From: Onthophagus taurus
Lineage: Eukaryota > Arthropoda > Insecta > Coleoptera > Scarabaeidae
Direction: 5' to 3'
DNA: 64,000 nucleotides
Assembly: GCF_036711975.1 (NCBI RefSeq)
Contig: NC_091973.1
Location: 16,864,001-16,928,000, forward strand
The number at the start of each line of letters is the position of its first letter. Position 1 is the first letter of the stretch. The notes beneath the pieces are model-generated. The model did no database searches. It saw only the letters and a program-made list of their open reading frames with translations, and had not been told where the DNA came from. Of the stretch, positions 51,201 through 64,000 are shown piece after piece. Position numbers and translations under genes: made by a program.

Positions 51201-54200
51201 GTTTGTAACATTTTTATTCCCAGATGCATCAATATCGAGAATTTTTCAAAAATGTGAAAAATAGAAGAGTGTTGAAAAAAAACGGTATCCGGAGCATAGT
51301 ACAGAAAAACTTTTATTACAAAAGTTGTGGCAAATTGTGCCCTTAACGCAATGGTCTGTAACATTTTTGCTCCCAGATGCATCAATATCGAGAATTTTTC
51401 AAAAATGTGAAGAATAGAAGAGTGTTGAAAAAAAACGGTATCGGAAGCATAGTACAGAAAAACTTTTACTACAAAAGTTGTAGCAAATTGTGCCCTTAAC
51501 GCAATGGTCTGTAACATTTGTGCTCCCAGATGCATCAATATCGAGAATTTTTCAAAAATGTGAAGAATAGAAGAGTGTTGAAAAAAAACGGTATCGGAAG
51601 CATAGTACAGAAAAACTTTTACTACAAAAGTTGTAGCAAATTGTGCCCTTAACGCAATGGTCTATAACATTTTTGCTCCCAGATGCATCAATATCGAGAA
51701 TTTTTCAAAAATGTGAAGAATAGAAGAGTGTTGAAAAAAAAACGGTATCGGAAGCGTAGTACAGAAAAACTTTTACTACAAAAGTTGTAGCAAATTGTGC
51801 CCTTAACGCAATGGTCTGTAACATTTTTGCTCCCAGATGCATCAATATCGAGAATTTTTCAAAGATGTGAAGAATAGAAGAGTGTTGAAAAAGAACGGTA
51901 TCGGAAGCGTAGTACAGAAAAACTTTTACTACAAAAGTTGTAGCAAATTGTGCCCTTAACGCAATGGTCTGTAACATTTTTGCTCCCAGATGCATCAATA
52001 TCGAGAATTTTTAAAAAATGTGAAGAATAGAAGACTGTTGAAAAAAAAACGGTATCCGGAGCATAGTACAGAAAAACTTTTACTACAAAAGTTGTAGCAA
52101 ATTGTGCCCTTAACGCAATGGTCTGTAACATTTTTGCTCCCAGTTGCATCAATATCGAGAATTTTTCAAAAATGTGAAGAATAGAAGAGTGTTGAAAAAA
52201 AACGGTATCGGAAGCGTAGTACAGAAAAACTTTTACTACAAAAGTTGTAGCAAATTGTGCCCTTAACGCAATGGTTTGTAACATTTTTATTCCCAGATGC
52301 ATCAATATCGAGAATTTTTCAAAAATGTGAAAAATAGAAGAGTGTTGAAAAAAAACGGTATCCGGAGCATAGTACAGAAAAACTTTTATTACAAAAGTTG
52401 TGGCAAATTGTGCCCTTAACGCAATGGTCTGTAACATTTTTGCTCCCAGATGCATCAATATCGAGAATTTTTCAAAAATGTGAAGAATAGAAGAGTGTTG
52501 AAAAAAAACGGTATCGGAAGCATAGTACAGAAAAACTTTTACTACAAAAGTTGTAGCAAATTGTGCCCTTAACGCAATGGTCTGTAACATTTGTGCTCCC
52601 AGATGCATCAATATCGAGAATTTTTCAAAAATGTGAAGAATAGAAGAGTGTTGAAAAAAAACGGTATCGGAAGCATAGTACAGAAAAACTTTTACTACAA
52701 AAGTTGTAGCAAATTGTGCCCTTAACGCAATGGTCTATAACATTTTTGCTCCCAGATGCATCAATATCGAGAATTTTTCAAAGATGTGAAGAATAGAAGA
52801 GTGTTGAAAAAGAACGGTATCGGAAGCATAGTACAGAAAAACTTTTACTACAAAAGTTGTAGCAAATTGTGCCCTTAACGCAATGGTCTGTAACATTTTT
52901 GCTCCCAGATGCATCAATATCGAGAATTTTTCAAAGATGTGAAGAATAGAAGAGTGTTGAAAAAGAACGGTATCGGAAGCGTAGTACAGAAAAACTTTTA
53001 CTACAAAAGTTGTAGCAAATTGTGCCCTTAACGCAATGGTCTGTAACATTTTTGCTCCCAGATGCATCAATATCGAGAATTTTTAAAAAATGTGAAGAAT
53101 AGAAGACTGTTGAAAAAAAAACGGTATCCGGAGCATAGTACAGAAAAACTTTTACTACAAAAGTTGTAGCAAATTGTGCCCTTAACGCAATGGTCTGTAA
53201 CATTTTTGCTCCCAGTTGCATCAATATCGAGAATTTTTCAAAAATGTGAAGAATAGAAGAGTGTTGAAAAAAAACGGTATCGGAAGCGTAGTACAGAAAA
53301 ACTTTTACTACAAAAGTTGTAGCAAATTGTGCCCTTAACGCAATGGTTTGTAACATTTTTATTCCCAGATGCATCAATATCGAGAATTTTTCAAAAATGT
53401 GAAAAATAGAAGAGTGTTGAAAAAAAGCGGTATCCGGTGCATAGTACAGAAAAACTTTTACTACACAAGTTGTAGCAAATTGTGCCCTTAACGCAATGGT
53501 CTGTAACATTTTTGCTCCCAGATGCATCAATATCGAGAATTTTTCAAAGGTGTGAAGAATAGAAGAGTGTTGAAAAAAAACGGTATCGGAAGCGTAGTAC
53601 AGAAAAACTTTTACTACAAAAGTTGTAGCAAATTGTGCCCTTAATGCAATGGTCTGTAACATTTTTGCTCCCAGATGCATCAATATCGAGAATTTTTCAA
53701 AAATGTGAAGAATAGAAGAGTGTTGAAAAAAAACGGTATCGGAAGCATAGTACAGAAAAACTTTTATTACAAAAGTTGTGGCAAATTGTGCCCTTAACGC
53801 AATGGTTTGTAACATTTTTATTCCCAGATGCATCAATATCGAGAATTTTTCAAAAATGTGAAAAATAGAAGAGTGTTGAAAAAAAACGGTATCCGGAGCA
53901 TAGTACAGAAAAACTTTTATTACAAAAGTTGTGGCAAATTGTGCCCTTAACGCAATGGTCTGTAACATTTTTGCTCCCAGATGCATCAATATCGAGAATT
54001 TTTCAAAAATGTGAAGAATAGAAGAGTGTTGAAAAAAAACGGTATCGGAAGCATAGTACAGAAAAACTTTTACTACAAAAGTTGTAGCAAATTGTGCCCT
54101 TAACGCAATGGTCTGTAACATTTGTGCTCCCAGATGCATCAATATCGAGAATTTTTCAAAAATGTGAAGAATAGAAGAGTGTTGAAAAAAAACGGTATCG

Positions 54201-57200
54201 GAAGCATAGTACAGAAAAACTTTTACTACAAAAGTTGTAGCAAATTGTGCCCTTAACGCAATGGTCTATAACATTTTTGCTCCCAGATGCATCAATATCG
54301 AGAATTTTTCAAAAATGTGAAGAATAGAAGAGTGTTGAAAAAAAACGGTATCGGAAGCGTAGTACAGAAAAACTTTTACTACAAAAGTTGTAGCAAATTG
54401 TGCCCTTAACGCAATGGTCTGTAACATTTTTGCTCCCAGATGCATCAATATCGAGAATTTTTCAAAGATGTGAAGAATAGAAGAGTGTTGAAAAAGAACG
54501 GTATCGGAAGCGTAGTACAGAAAAACTTTTACTACAAAAGTTGTAGCAAATTGTGCCCTTAATGCAATGGTCTGTAACATTTTTGCTCCCAGATGCATCA
54601 ATATCGAGAATTTTTCAAAAATGTGAAGAATAGAAGAGTGTTGAAAAAAAACGGTATCGGAAGCATAGTACAGAAAAACTTTTATTACAAAAGTTGTGGC
54701 AAATTGTGCCCTTAACGCAATGGTCTGTAACATTTTTGCTCCCAGATGCATCAATATCGAGAATTTTTCAAAAATGTGAAGAATAGAAGAGCGTTGAAAA
54801 AAAAAACGGTATCGGAAGCATAGTACAGAAAAACTTTTATTACAAAAGTTGTGGCAAATTGTGCCCTTAACGCAATGGTCTGTAACATTTTTGCTCCCAG
54901 ATGCATCAATATCGAGAATTTTTCAAAAATGTGAAGAATAGAAGAGTGTTGAAAAAAAACGGTATCGGAAGCATAGTAGAGAACAACTTTTACTACAAAA
55001 GTTGTAGCAAATTGTGCCCTTAACGCAATGGTCTGTAACATTTTTGCTCCCAGATGCATCAATATCGAGAATTTTTCAAAAATGTGAAGAATAGAAGAGT
55101 GTTGAAAAAAAACGGTATCGGAAGCGTAGTACAGAAAAACTTTTACTACAAAAGTTGTAGCAAATTGTGCCCTTAACGCAATGGTCTGTAACATTTTTGC
55201 TCCCAGATGCATCAATATCGAGAATTTTTAAAAAATGTGAAGAATAGAAGAGTGTTGAAAAAAAAACGGTATCCGGAGCATAGTACAGAAAAACTTTTAC
55301 TACAAAAGTTGTAGCAAATTGTGCCCTTAACGCAATGGTCTGTAACATTTTTGCTCCCAGATGCATCAATATCGAGAATTTTTCAAAAATGTGAAGAATA
55401 GAAGAGTGTTGAAAAAAAACGGTATCGGAAGCGTAGTACAGAAAAACTTTTACTACAAAAGTTGTAGCAAATTGTGCCCTTAACGCAATGGTTTGTAACA
55501 TTTTTATTCCCAGATGCATCAATATCGAGAATTTTTCAAAAATGTGAAAAATAGAAGAGTGTTGAAAAAAAGCGGTATCCGGTGCATAGTACAGAAAAAC
55601 TTTTACTACACAAGTTGTAGCAAATTGTGCCCTTAACGCAATGGTCTGTAACATTTTTGCTCCCAGATGCATCAATATCGAGAATTTTTCAAAGGTGTGA
55701 AGAATAGAAGAGTGTTGAAAAAAAACGGTATCGGAAGCGTAGTACAGAAAAACTTTTACTACAAAAGTTGTAGCAAATTGTGCCCTTAACGCAATGGTCT
55801 GTAACATTTTTGCTCCCAGATGCATCAATATCGAGAATTTTTCAAAAATGTGAAGAATAGAAGAGTGTTGAAAAAAAACGGTATCGGAAGCGTAGTACAG
55901 AAAAACTTTTACTACAAAAGTTGTAGCAAATTGTGCCCTTAACGCAATGGTCTGTAACATTTTTGCTCCCAGATGCATCAATATCGAGAATTTATCAAAG
56001 ATGTGAAGAATAGAAGAGTGTTGAAAAAGAACGGTATCGGAAGCGTAGTACAGAAAAACTTTTACTACAAAAGTTGTAGCAAATTGTGCCCTTAATGCAA
56101 TGGTCTGTAACATTTTTGCTCCCAGATGCATCAATATCGAGAATTTATCAAAGATGTGAAGAATAGAAGAGTGTTGAAAAAGAACGGTATCGGAAGCGTA
56201 GTACAGAAAAACTTTTACTACAAAAGTTGTAGCAAATTGTGCCCTTAATGCAATGGTCTGTAACATTTTTGCTCGCAGATGCATCAATATCGAGAATTTA
56301 TCAAAGATGTGAAGAATAGAAGAGTGTTGAAAAAGAACGGTATCGGAAGCGTAGTACAGAAAAACTTTTACTACAAAAGTTGTAGCAAATTGTGCCCTTA
56401 ATGCAATGGTCTGTAACATTTTTGCTCCCAGATGCATCAATATCGAGAATTTATCAAAGATGTGAAGAATAGAAGAGTGTTGAAAAAGAACGGTATCGGA
56501 AGCGTAGTACAGAAAAACTTTTACTACAAAAGTTGTAGCAAATTGTGCCCTTAATGCAATGGTCTGTAACATTTTTGCTCCCAGATGCATCAATATCGAG
56601 AATTTATCAAAGATGTGAAGAATAGAAGAGTGTTGAAAAAGAACGGTATCGGAAGCGTAGTACAGAAAAACTTTTACTACAAAAGTTGTAGCAAATTGTG
56701 CCCTTAATGCAATGGTCTGTAACATTTTTGCTCCCAGATGCATCAATATCGAGAATTTTTCAAAAATGTGAAGAATAGAAGAGTGTTGAAAAAAAACGGT
56801 ATCGGAAGCATAGTACAGAAAAACTTTTATTACAAAAGTTGTGGCAAATTGTGCCCTTAACGCAATGGTTTGTAACATTTTTATTCCCAGATGCATCAAT
56901 ATCGAGAATTTTTCAAAAATGTGAAAAATAGAAGAGTGTTGAAAAAAAAACGGTATCCGGAGCATAGTACAGAAAAACTTTTATTACAAAAGTTGTGGCA
57001 AATTGTGCCCTTAACGCAATGGTCTGTAACATTTTTGCTCCCAGATGCATCAATATCGAGAATTTTTCAAAAATGTGAAGAATAGAAGAGTGTTGAAAAA
57101 AAACGGTATCGGAAGCATAGTACAGAAAAACTTTTACTACAAAAGTTGTAGCAAATTGTGCCCTTAACGCAATGGTCTGTAACATTTTTGCTCCCAGATG

Positions 57201-60200
57201 CATCAATATCGAGAATTTTTCAAAGATGTGAAGAATAGAAGAGTGTTGAAAAAGAACGGTATCGGAAGCGTAGTACAGAAAAACTTTTACTACAAAAGTT
57301 GTAGCAAATTGTGCCCTTAATGCAATGGTCTGTAACATTTTTGCTCCCAGATGCATCAATATCGAGAATTTTTCAAAAATGTGAAGAATAGAAGAGTGTT
57401 GAAAAAAAACGGTATCGGAAGCATAGTACAGAAAAACTTTTACTACAAAAGTTGTAGCAAATTGTGCCCTTAACGCAATGGTCTGTAACATTTTTGCTCC
57501 CAGATGCATCAATATCGAGAATTTTTCAAAGATGTGAAGAATAGAAGAGTGTTGAAAAAGAACGGTATCGGAAGCGTAGTACAGAAAAACTTTTACTACA
57601 AAAGTTGTAGCAAATTGTGCCCTTAATGCAATGGTCTGTAACATTTTTGCTCCCAGATGCATCAATATCGAGAATTTTTCAAAAATGTGAAGAATAGAAG
57701 AGTGTTGAAAAAAAACGGTATCGGAAGCGTAGTACAGAAAAACTTTTACTACAAAAGTTGTAGCAAATTGTGCCCTTAACGCAATGGTCTGTAACATTTT
57801 TGCTCCCAGATGCATCAATATCGAGATTTTTTCAAAGATGTGAAGAATAGAAGAGTGTTGAAAAAAAACGGTATCGGAAGCGTAGTACAGAAAAACTTTT
57901 ACTACAAAAGTTGTAGCAAATTGTGCCCTTAACGCAATGGTCTGTAACATTTTTGCTCCCAGATGCATCAATATCGAGAATTTTTCAAAGATGTGAAGAA
58001 TAGAAGAGTGTTGAAAAAGAACGGTATCGGAAGCGTAGTACAGAAAAACTTTTACTACAAAAGTTGTAGCAAATTGTGCCCTTAATGCAATGGTCTGTAA
58101 CATTTTTGCTCCCAGATGCATCAATATCGAGAATTTATCAAAGATGTGAAGAATAGAAGAGTGTTGAAAAAGAACGGTATCGGAAGCGTAGTACAGAAAA
58201 ACTTTTACTACAAAAGTTGTAGCAAATTGTGCCCTTAATGCAATGGTCTGTAACATTTTTGCTCCCAGATGCATCAATATCGAGAATTTTTCAAAAATGT
58301 GAAGAATAGAAGAGTGTTGAAAAAAAACGGTATCGGAAGCATAGTACAGAAAAACTTTTATTACAAAAGTTGTGGCAAATTGTGCCCTTAACGCAATGGT
58401 TTGTAACATTTTTATTCCCAGATGCATCAATATCGAGAATTTTTCAAAAATGTGAAAAATAGAAGAGTGTTGAAAAAAAAACGGTATCCGGAGCATAGTA
58501 CAGAAAAACTTTTATTACAAAAGTTGTGGCAAATTGTGCCCTTAACGCAATGGTCTGTAACATTTTTGCTCCCAGATGCATCAATATCGAGAATTTTTCA
58601 AAAATGTGAAGAATAGAAGAGTGTTGAAAAAAAACGGTATCGGAAGCATAGTACAGAAAAACTTTTACTACAAAAGTTGTAGCAAATTGTGCCCTTAACG
58701 CAATGGTCTGTAACATTTTTGCTCCCAGATGCATCAATATCGAGAATTTTTCAAAGATGTGAAGAATAGAAGAGTGTTGAAAAAGAACGGTATCGGAAGC
58801 GTAGTACAGAAAAACTTTTACTACAAAAGTTGTAGCAAATTGTGCCCTTAATGCAATGGTCTGTAACATTTTTGCTCCCAGATGCATCAATATCGAGAAT
58901 TTTTCAAAAATGTGAAGAATAGAAGAGTGTTGAAAAAAAACGGTATCGGAAGCATAGTACAGAAAAACTTTTACTACAAAAGTTGTAGCAAATTGTGCCC
59001 TTAACGCAATGGTCTGTAACATTTTTGCTCCCAGATGCATCAATATCGAGAATTTTTCAAAGATGTGAAGAATAGAAGAGTGTTGAAAAAGAACGGTATC
59101 GGAAGCGTAGTACAGAAAAACTTTTACTACAAAAGTTGTAGCAAATTGTGCCCTTAATGCAATGGTCTGTAACATTTTTGCTCCCAGATGCATCAATATC
59201 GAGAATTTTTCAAAAATGTGAAGCATAGAAGAGTGTTGAAAAAAAACGGTATCGGAAGCGTAGTACAGAAAAACTTTTACTACAAAAGTTGTAGCAAATT
59301 GTGCCCTTAACGCAATGGTCTGTAACATTTTTGCTCCCAGATGCATCAATATCGAGATTTTTTCAAAGATGTGAAGAATAGAAGAGTGTTGAAAAAAAAC
59401 GGTATCGGAAGCGTAGTACAGAAAAACTTTTACTACAAAAGTTGTAGCAAATTGTGCCCTTAACGCAATGGTCTGTAACATTTTTGCTCCCAGATGCATC
59501 AATATCGAGAATTTTTCAAAGATGTGAAGAATAGAAGAGTGTTGAAAAAGAACGGTATCGGAAGCGTAGTACAGAAAAACTTTTACTACAAAAGTTGTAG
59601 CAAATTGTGCCCTTAATGCAATGGTCTGTAACATTTTTGCTCCCAGATGCATCAATATCGAGAATTTTTCAAAAATGTGAAGAATAGAAGAGTGTTGAAA
59701 AAAAACGGTATCGGAAGCATAGTACAGAAAAACTTTTACTACAAAAGTTGTAGCAAATTGTGCCCTTAACGCAATGGTCTGTAACATTTTTGCTCCCAGA
59801 TGCATCAATATCGAGAATTTTTCAAAGATGTGAAGAATAGAAGAGTGTTGAAAAAGAACGGTATCGGAAGCGTAGTACAGAAAAACTTTTACTACAAAAG
59901 TTGTAGCAAATTGTGCCCTTAATGCAATGGTCTGTAACATTTTTGCTCCCAGATGCATCAATATCGAGAATTTTTCAAAAATGTGAAGAATAGAAGAGTG
60001 TTGAAAAAAAACGGTATCGGAAGCATAGTACAGAAAAACTTTTACTACAAAAGTTGTAGCAAATTGTGCCCTTAACGCAATGGTCTGTAACATTTTTGCT
60101 CCCAGATGCATCAATATCGAGAATTTTTCAAAGATGTGAAGAATAGAAGAGTGTTGAAAAAGAACGGTATCGGAAGCGTAGTACAGAAAAACTTTTACTA

Positions 60201-63200
60201 CAAAAGTTGTAGCAAATTGTGCCCTTAATGCAATGGTCTGTAACATTTTTGCTCCCAGATGCATCAATATCGAGAATTTTTCAAAAATGTGAAGAATAGA
60301 AGAGTGTTGAAAAAAAACGGTATCGGAAGCGTAGTACAGAAAAACTTTTACTACAAAAGCTGTAGCAAATTGTGCCCTTAACGCAATGGTCTGTAACATT
60401 TTTGCTCCCAGATGCATCAATATCGAGATTTTTTCAAAGATGTGAAGAATAGAAGAGTGTTGAAAAAAAACGGTATCGGAAGCGTAGTACAGAAAAACTT
60501 TTACTACAAAAGTTGTAGCAAATTGTGCCCTTAACGCAATGGTCTGTAACATTTTTGCTCCCAGATGCATCAATATCGAGAATTTTTCAAAGATGTGAAG
60601 AATAGAAGAGTGTTGAAAAAGAACGGTATCGGAAGCGTAGTACAGAAAAACTTTTACTACAAAAGTTGTAGCAAATTGTGCCCTTAATGCAATGGTCTGT
60701 AACATTTTTGCTCCCAGATGCATCAATATCGAGAATTTTTCAAAAATGTGAAGAATAGAAGAGTGTTGAAAAAAAACGGTATCGGAAGCTTAGTACAGAA
60801 AAACTTTTACTACAAAAGTTGTAGCAAATTGTGCCCTTAACGCAATGGTCTGTAACATTTTTGCTCCCAGATGCATCAATATCGAGAATTTTTCAAAGAT
60901 GTGAAGAATAGAAGAGTGTTGAAAAAGAACGGTATCGGAAGCGTAGTACAGAAAAACTTTTACTACAAAAGTTGTAGCAAATTGTGCCCTTAATGCAATG
61001 GTCTGTAACATTTTTGCTCCCAGATGCATCAATATCGAGAATTTTTCAAAAATGTGAAGAATAGAAGAGTGTTGAAAAAAAACGGTATCGGAAGCGTAGT
61101 ACAGAAAAACTTTTACTACAAAAGTTGTAGCAAATTGTGCCCTTAACGCAATGGTCTGTAACATTTTTGCTCCCAGATGCATCAATATCGAGATTTTTTC
61201 AAAGATGTGAAGAATAGAAGAGTGTTGAAAAAAAACGGTATCGGAAGCGTAGTACAGAAAAACTTTTACTACAAAAGTTGTAGCAAATTGTGCCCTTAAC
61301 GCAATGGTCTGTAACATTTTTGCTCCCAGATGCATCAATATCGAGAATTTTTCAAAAATGTGAAGAATAGAAGAGTGTTGAAAAAAAACGGTATCGGAAG
61401 CATAGTACAGAAAAACTTTTACTACAAAAGTTGTAGCAAATTGTGCCCTTAACGCAATGGTCTGTAACATTTTTGCTCCCAGATGCATCAATATCGAGAA
61501 TTTTTCAAAGATGTGAAGAATAGAAGAGTGTTGAAAAAGAACGGTATCGGAAGCGTAGTACAGAAAAACTTTTACTACAAAAGTTGTAGCAAATTGTGCC
61601 CTTAATGCAATGGTCTGTAACATTTTTGCTCCCAGATGCATCAATATCGAGAATTTTTCAAAAATGTGAAGAATAGAAGAGTGTTGAAAAAAAACGGTAT
61701 CGGAAGCGTAGTACAGAAAAACTTTTACTACAAAAGTTGTAGCAAATTGTGCCCTTAACGCAATGGTCTGTAACATTTTTGCTCCCAGATGCATCAATAT
61801 CGAGAATTTTTCAAAAATGTGAAGAATAGAAGAGTGTTGAAAAAAAACGGTATCGGAAGCATAGTAGAGAACAACTTTTACTACAAAAGTTGTAGCAAAT
61901 TGTGCCCTTAACGCAATGGTCTGTAACATTTTTGCTCCCAGATGCATCAATATCGAGAATTTTTCAAAAATGTGAAGAATAGAAGAGTGTTGAAAAAAAA
62001 CGGTATCGGAAGCGTAGTACAGAAAAACTTTTATTACAAAAGTTGTGGCAAATTGTGCCCTTAACGCAATGGTCTGTAACATTTTTGCTCCCAGATGCAT
62101 CAATATCGAGAATTTTTCAAAAATGTGAAGAATAGAAGAGTGTTGAAAAAAAACGGTATCGGAAGCATAGTAGAGAACAACTTTTACTACAAAAGTTGTA
62201 GCAAATTGTGCCCTTAACGCAATGGTCTGTAACATTTTTGCTCCCAGATGCATCAATATCGAGAATTTTTCAAAAATGTGAAGAATAGAAGAGTGTTGAA
62301 AAAAAACGGTATCGGAAGCGTAGTACAGAAAAACTTTTACTACAAAAGTTGTAGCAAATTGTGCCCTTAACGCAATGGTCTGTAACATTTTTGCTCCCAG
62401 ATGCATCAATATCGAGAATTTTTCAAAAATGTGAAGAATAGAAGAGTGTTGAAAAAAAACGGTATCGGAAGCATAGTACAGAAAAACTTTTACTACAAAA
62501 GTTGTAGCAAATTGTGCCCTTAACGCAATGGTCTGTAACATTTGTACTCCCAGATGCATCAATATCGAGAATTTTTCAAAAATGTGAAGAATAGAAGAGT
62601 GTTGAAAAAAAACGGTATCGGAAGCATAGTACAGAAAAACTTTTACTACAAAAGTTGTAGCAAATTGTGCCCTTAACGCAATGGTCTGTAACATTTGTGC
62701 TCCCAGATGCATCAATATCGAGAATTTTTCAAAAATGTGAAGAATAGAAGAGTGTTGAAAAAAAACGGTATCGGAAGCATAGTACAGAAAAACTTTTACT
62801 ACAAAAGTTGTAGCAAATTGTGCCCTTAACGCAATGGTCTGTAACATTTGTGCTCCCAGATGCATCAATATCGAGAATTTTTCAAAAATGTGAAGAATAG
62901 AAGAGTGTTGAAAAAAAACGGTATCGGAAGCATAGTACAGAAAAACTTTTACTACAAAAGTTGTAGCAAATTGTGCCCTTAACGCAATGGTCTGTAACAT
63001 TTGTGCTCCCAGATGCATCAATATCGAGAATTTTTAAAAAATGTGAAGAATAGAAGAGTGTTGAAAAAAAAACGGTATCCGGAGCATAGTACAGAAAAAC
63101 TTTTACTACAAAAGTTGTAGCAAATTGTGCCCTTAACGCAATGGTCTGTAACATTTGTGCTCCCAGATGCATCAATATCGAGAATTTTTCAAAAATGTGA

Positions 63201-64000
63201 AGAATAGAAGAGTGTTGAAAAAAAACGGTATCGGAAGCATAGTACAGAAAAACTTTTACTACAAAAGTTGTAGCAAATTGTGCCCTTAACGCAATGGTCT
63301 GTAACATTTTTGCTCCCAGATGCATCAATATCGAGAATTTTTCAAAAATGTGAAGAATAGAAGAGTGTTGAAAAAAAACGGTATCGGAAGCGTAGTACAG
63401 AAAAACTTTTATTACAAAAGTTGTGGCAAATTGTGCCCTTAACGCAATGGTCTGTAACATTTTTGCTCCCAGATGCATCAATATCGAGAATTTTTCAAAA
63501 ATGTGAAGAATAGAAGAGTGTTGAAAAAAAACGGTATCGGAAGCATAGTAGAGAACAACTTTTACTACAAAAGTTGTAGCAAATTGTGCCCTTAACGCAA
63601 TGGTCTGTAACATTTTTGCTCCCAGATGCATCAATATCGAGAATTTTTCAAAAATGTGAAGAATAGAAGAGTGTTGAAAAAAAACGGTATCGGAAGCGTA
63701 GTACAGAAAAACTTTTACTACAAAAGTTGTAGCAAATTGTGCCCTTAACGCAATGGTCTGTAACATTTTTGCTCCCAGATGCATCAATATCGAGAATTTT
63801 TCAAAAATGTGAAGAATAGAAGAGTGTTGAAAAAAAACGGTATCGGAAGCATAGTACAGAAAAACTTTTACTACAAAAGTTGTAGCAAATTGTGCCCTTA
63901 ACGCAATGGTCTGTAACATTTGTACTCCCAGATGCATCAATATCGAGAATTTTTCAAAAATGTGAAGAATAGAAGAGTGTTGAAAAAAAACGGTATCGGA
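48237..64000. repeat. 153-bp tandem satellite array (about 103 copies, continues past the window)
   Basis: The unit is 153 bp (for example GCATCAATATCGAG recurs at 50461, 50614 and so on). Copies differ by a few substitutions and occasional 1-3-bp indels in A-runs. Each unit has a short palindrome CTACAAAAGTTGTAG. Variants (AACGCAATGG/AATGCAATGG, TTCAAAGATG/TTCAAAAATG/TTATCAAAG, AAAAGAACGG/AAAAAAACGG) mark higher-order blocks: an alternating two-unit pattern (about 57.1-60.8 kb), five consecutive TTATCAAAG units (55993-56620), and multi-unit duplications. Because 153 is divisible by 3, one minus-strand frame stays open for up to 760 codons, without any sign of being a gene. Confidence 0.98.

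Noticed and set aside
48227..63940. Very long minus-strand open frames over the satellite (up to 760 codons)
   Set aside because: They are the same 51-residue translation of the 153-bp unit repeated. Breaks coincide with 1-2-bp indels in A-runs, and there is no start, domain or neighbouring gene signal.
48237..64000. CRISPR-like array
   Set aside because: There are no unique spacers between repeats: whole 153-bp units abut directly. The context is eukaryotic.

Overview
The window looks like a repeat-rich, non-genic stretch of an arthropod (most likely insect) nuclear genome. The evidence is the set of element families present: R1-like and CR1/Jockey-like non-LTR elements, CsRn1-, Mag- and copia-type LTR elements that use tRNA-Trp and half-tRNA-iMet primer sites, BEL/Pao, a Penelope-like element, a mariner remnant and a Maverick/Polinton. 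The sequence is AT-rich and ends in a long satellite array. I see no confident host single-copy gene, no tRNA or rRNA gene, and no CRISPR array. The species cannot be named from the sequence.

Layout. 1-3178: a decayed R1-like non-LTR element and its 3' region. 3184-8153: a CsRn1-type Ty3/gypsy element with both LTRs and a 5-bp target duplication (gtatg), but broken gag and pol. 8188-10448: a Mag-like gypsy remnant with a shared LTR and a second truncated copy. 10449-12729: small remnants (P-element-like, mariner) and an LTR-like piece on the minus strand.

12730-30049: a structurally complete 17.3-kb Maverick/Polinton (adintovirus-like, virus-derived) element with 6-bp target duplications (ggagta) and about 1.37-1.39-kb terminal inverted repeats (TIRs). 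It has two divergent gene blocks. The minus-strand block holds the packaging ATPase, a DUF8207-like protein, a coiled-coil protein, a chromodomain integrase, protein-primed DNA polymerase B with zinc fingers, and a small protein. The plus-strand block holds a phospholipase A2-like membrane-active protein, an adenain-type protease, the penton-like minor capsid protein, a small basic protein, the major capsid protein and three small orphan genes. Together these would supply replication (polymerase), insertion (integrase), virion building (capsid proteins, protease, ATPase) and membrane penetration (PLA2-like protein). All main reading frames are open, so this is the part of the window most likely to be alive.

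30056-45170: Penelope-like fragments with recurrent hammerhead-like stem-loops, a gypsy scrap, and a long foldback split by a copia element (34380-38569, target duplication gaaat). Further on are another gypsy scrap, an inverted duplication, a truncated CR1/Jockey-like element on the minus strand, and unidentified coding-like stretches. 45185-47980: a BEL/Pao pol remnant. 48237-64000: a 153-bp satellite array of about 103 copies running off the window, with higher-order duplications.

Most noteworthy: the intact Polinton; a perfect A AAA AAC slippery heptamer that joins its PLA2-like frame to a protease frame lacking a usable ATG; foldback hairpins inside its TIRs; a nested inner pair of TIR-like inverted repeats around the integrase-capsid block; a TIR-borne diverged copy of one of its own small genes; and five hammerhead-like stem-loops whose stems covary.
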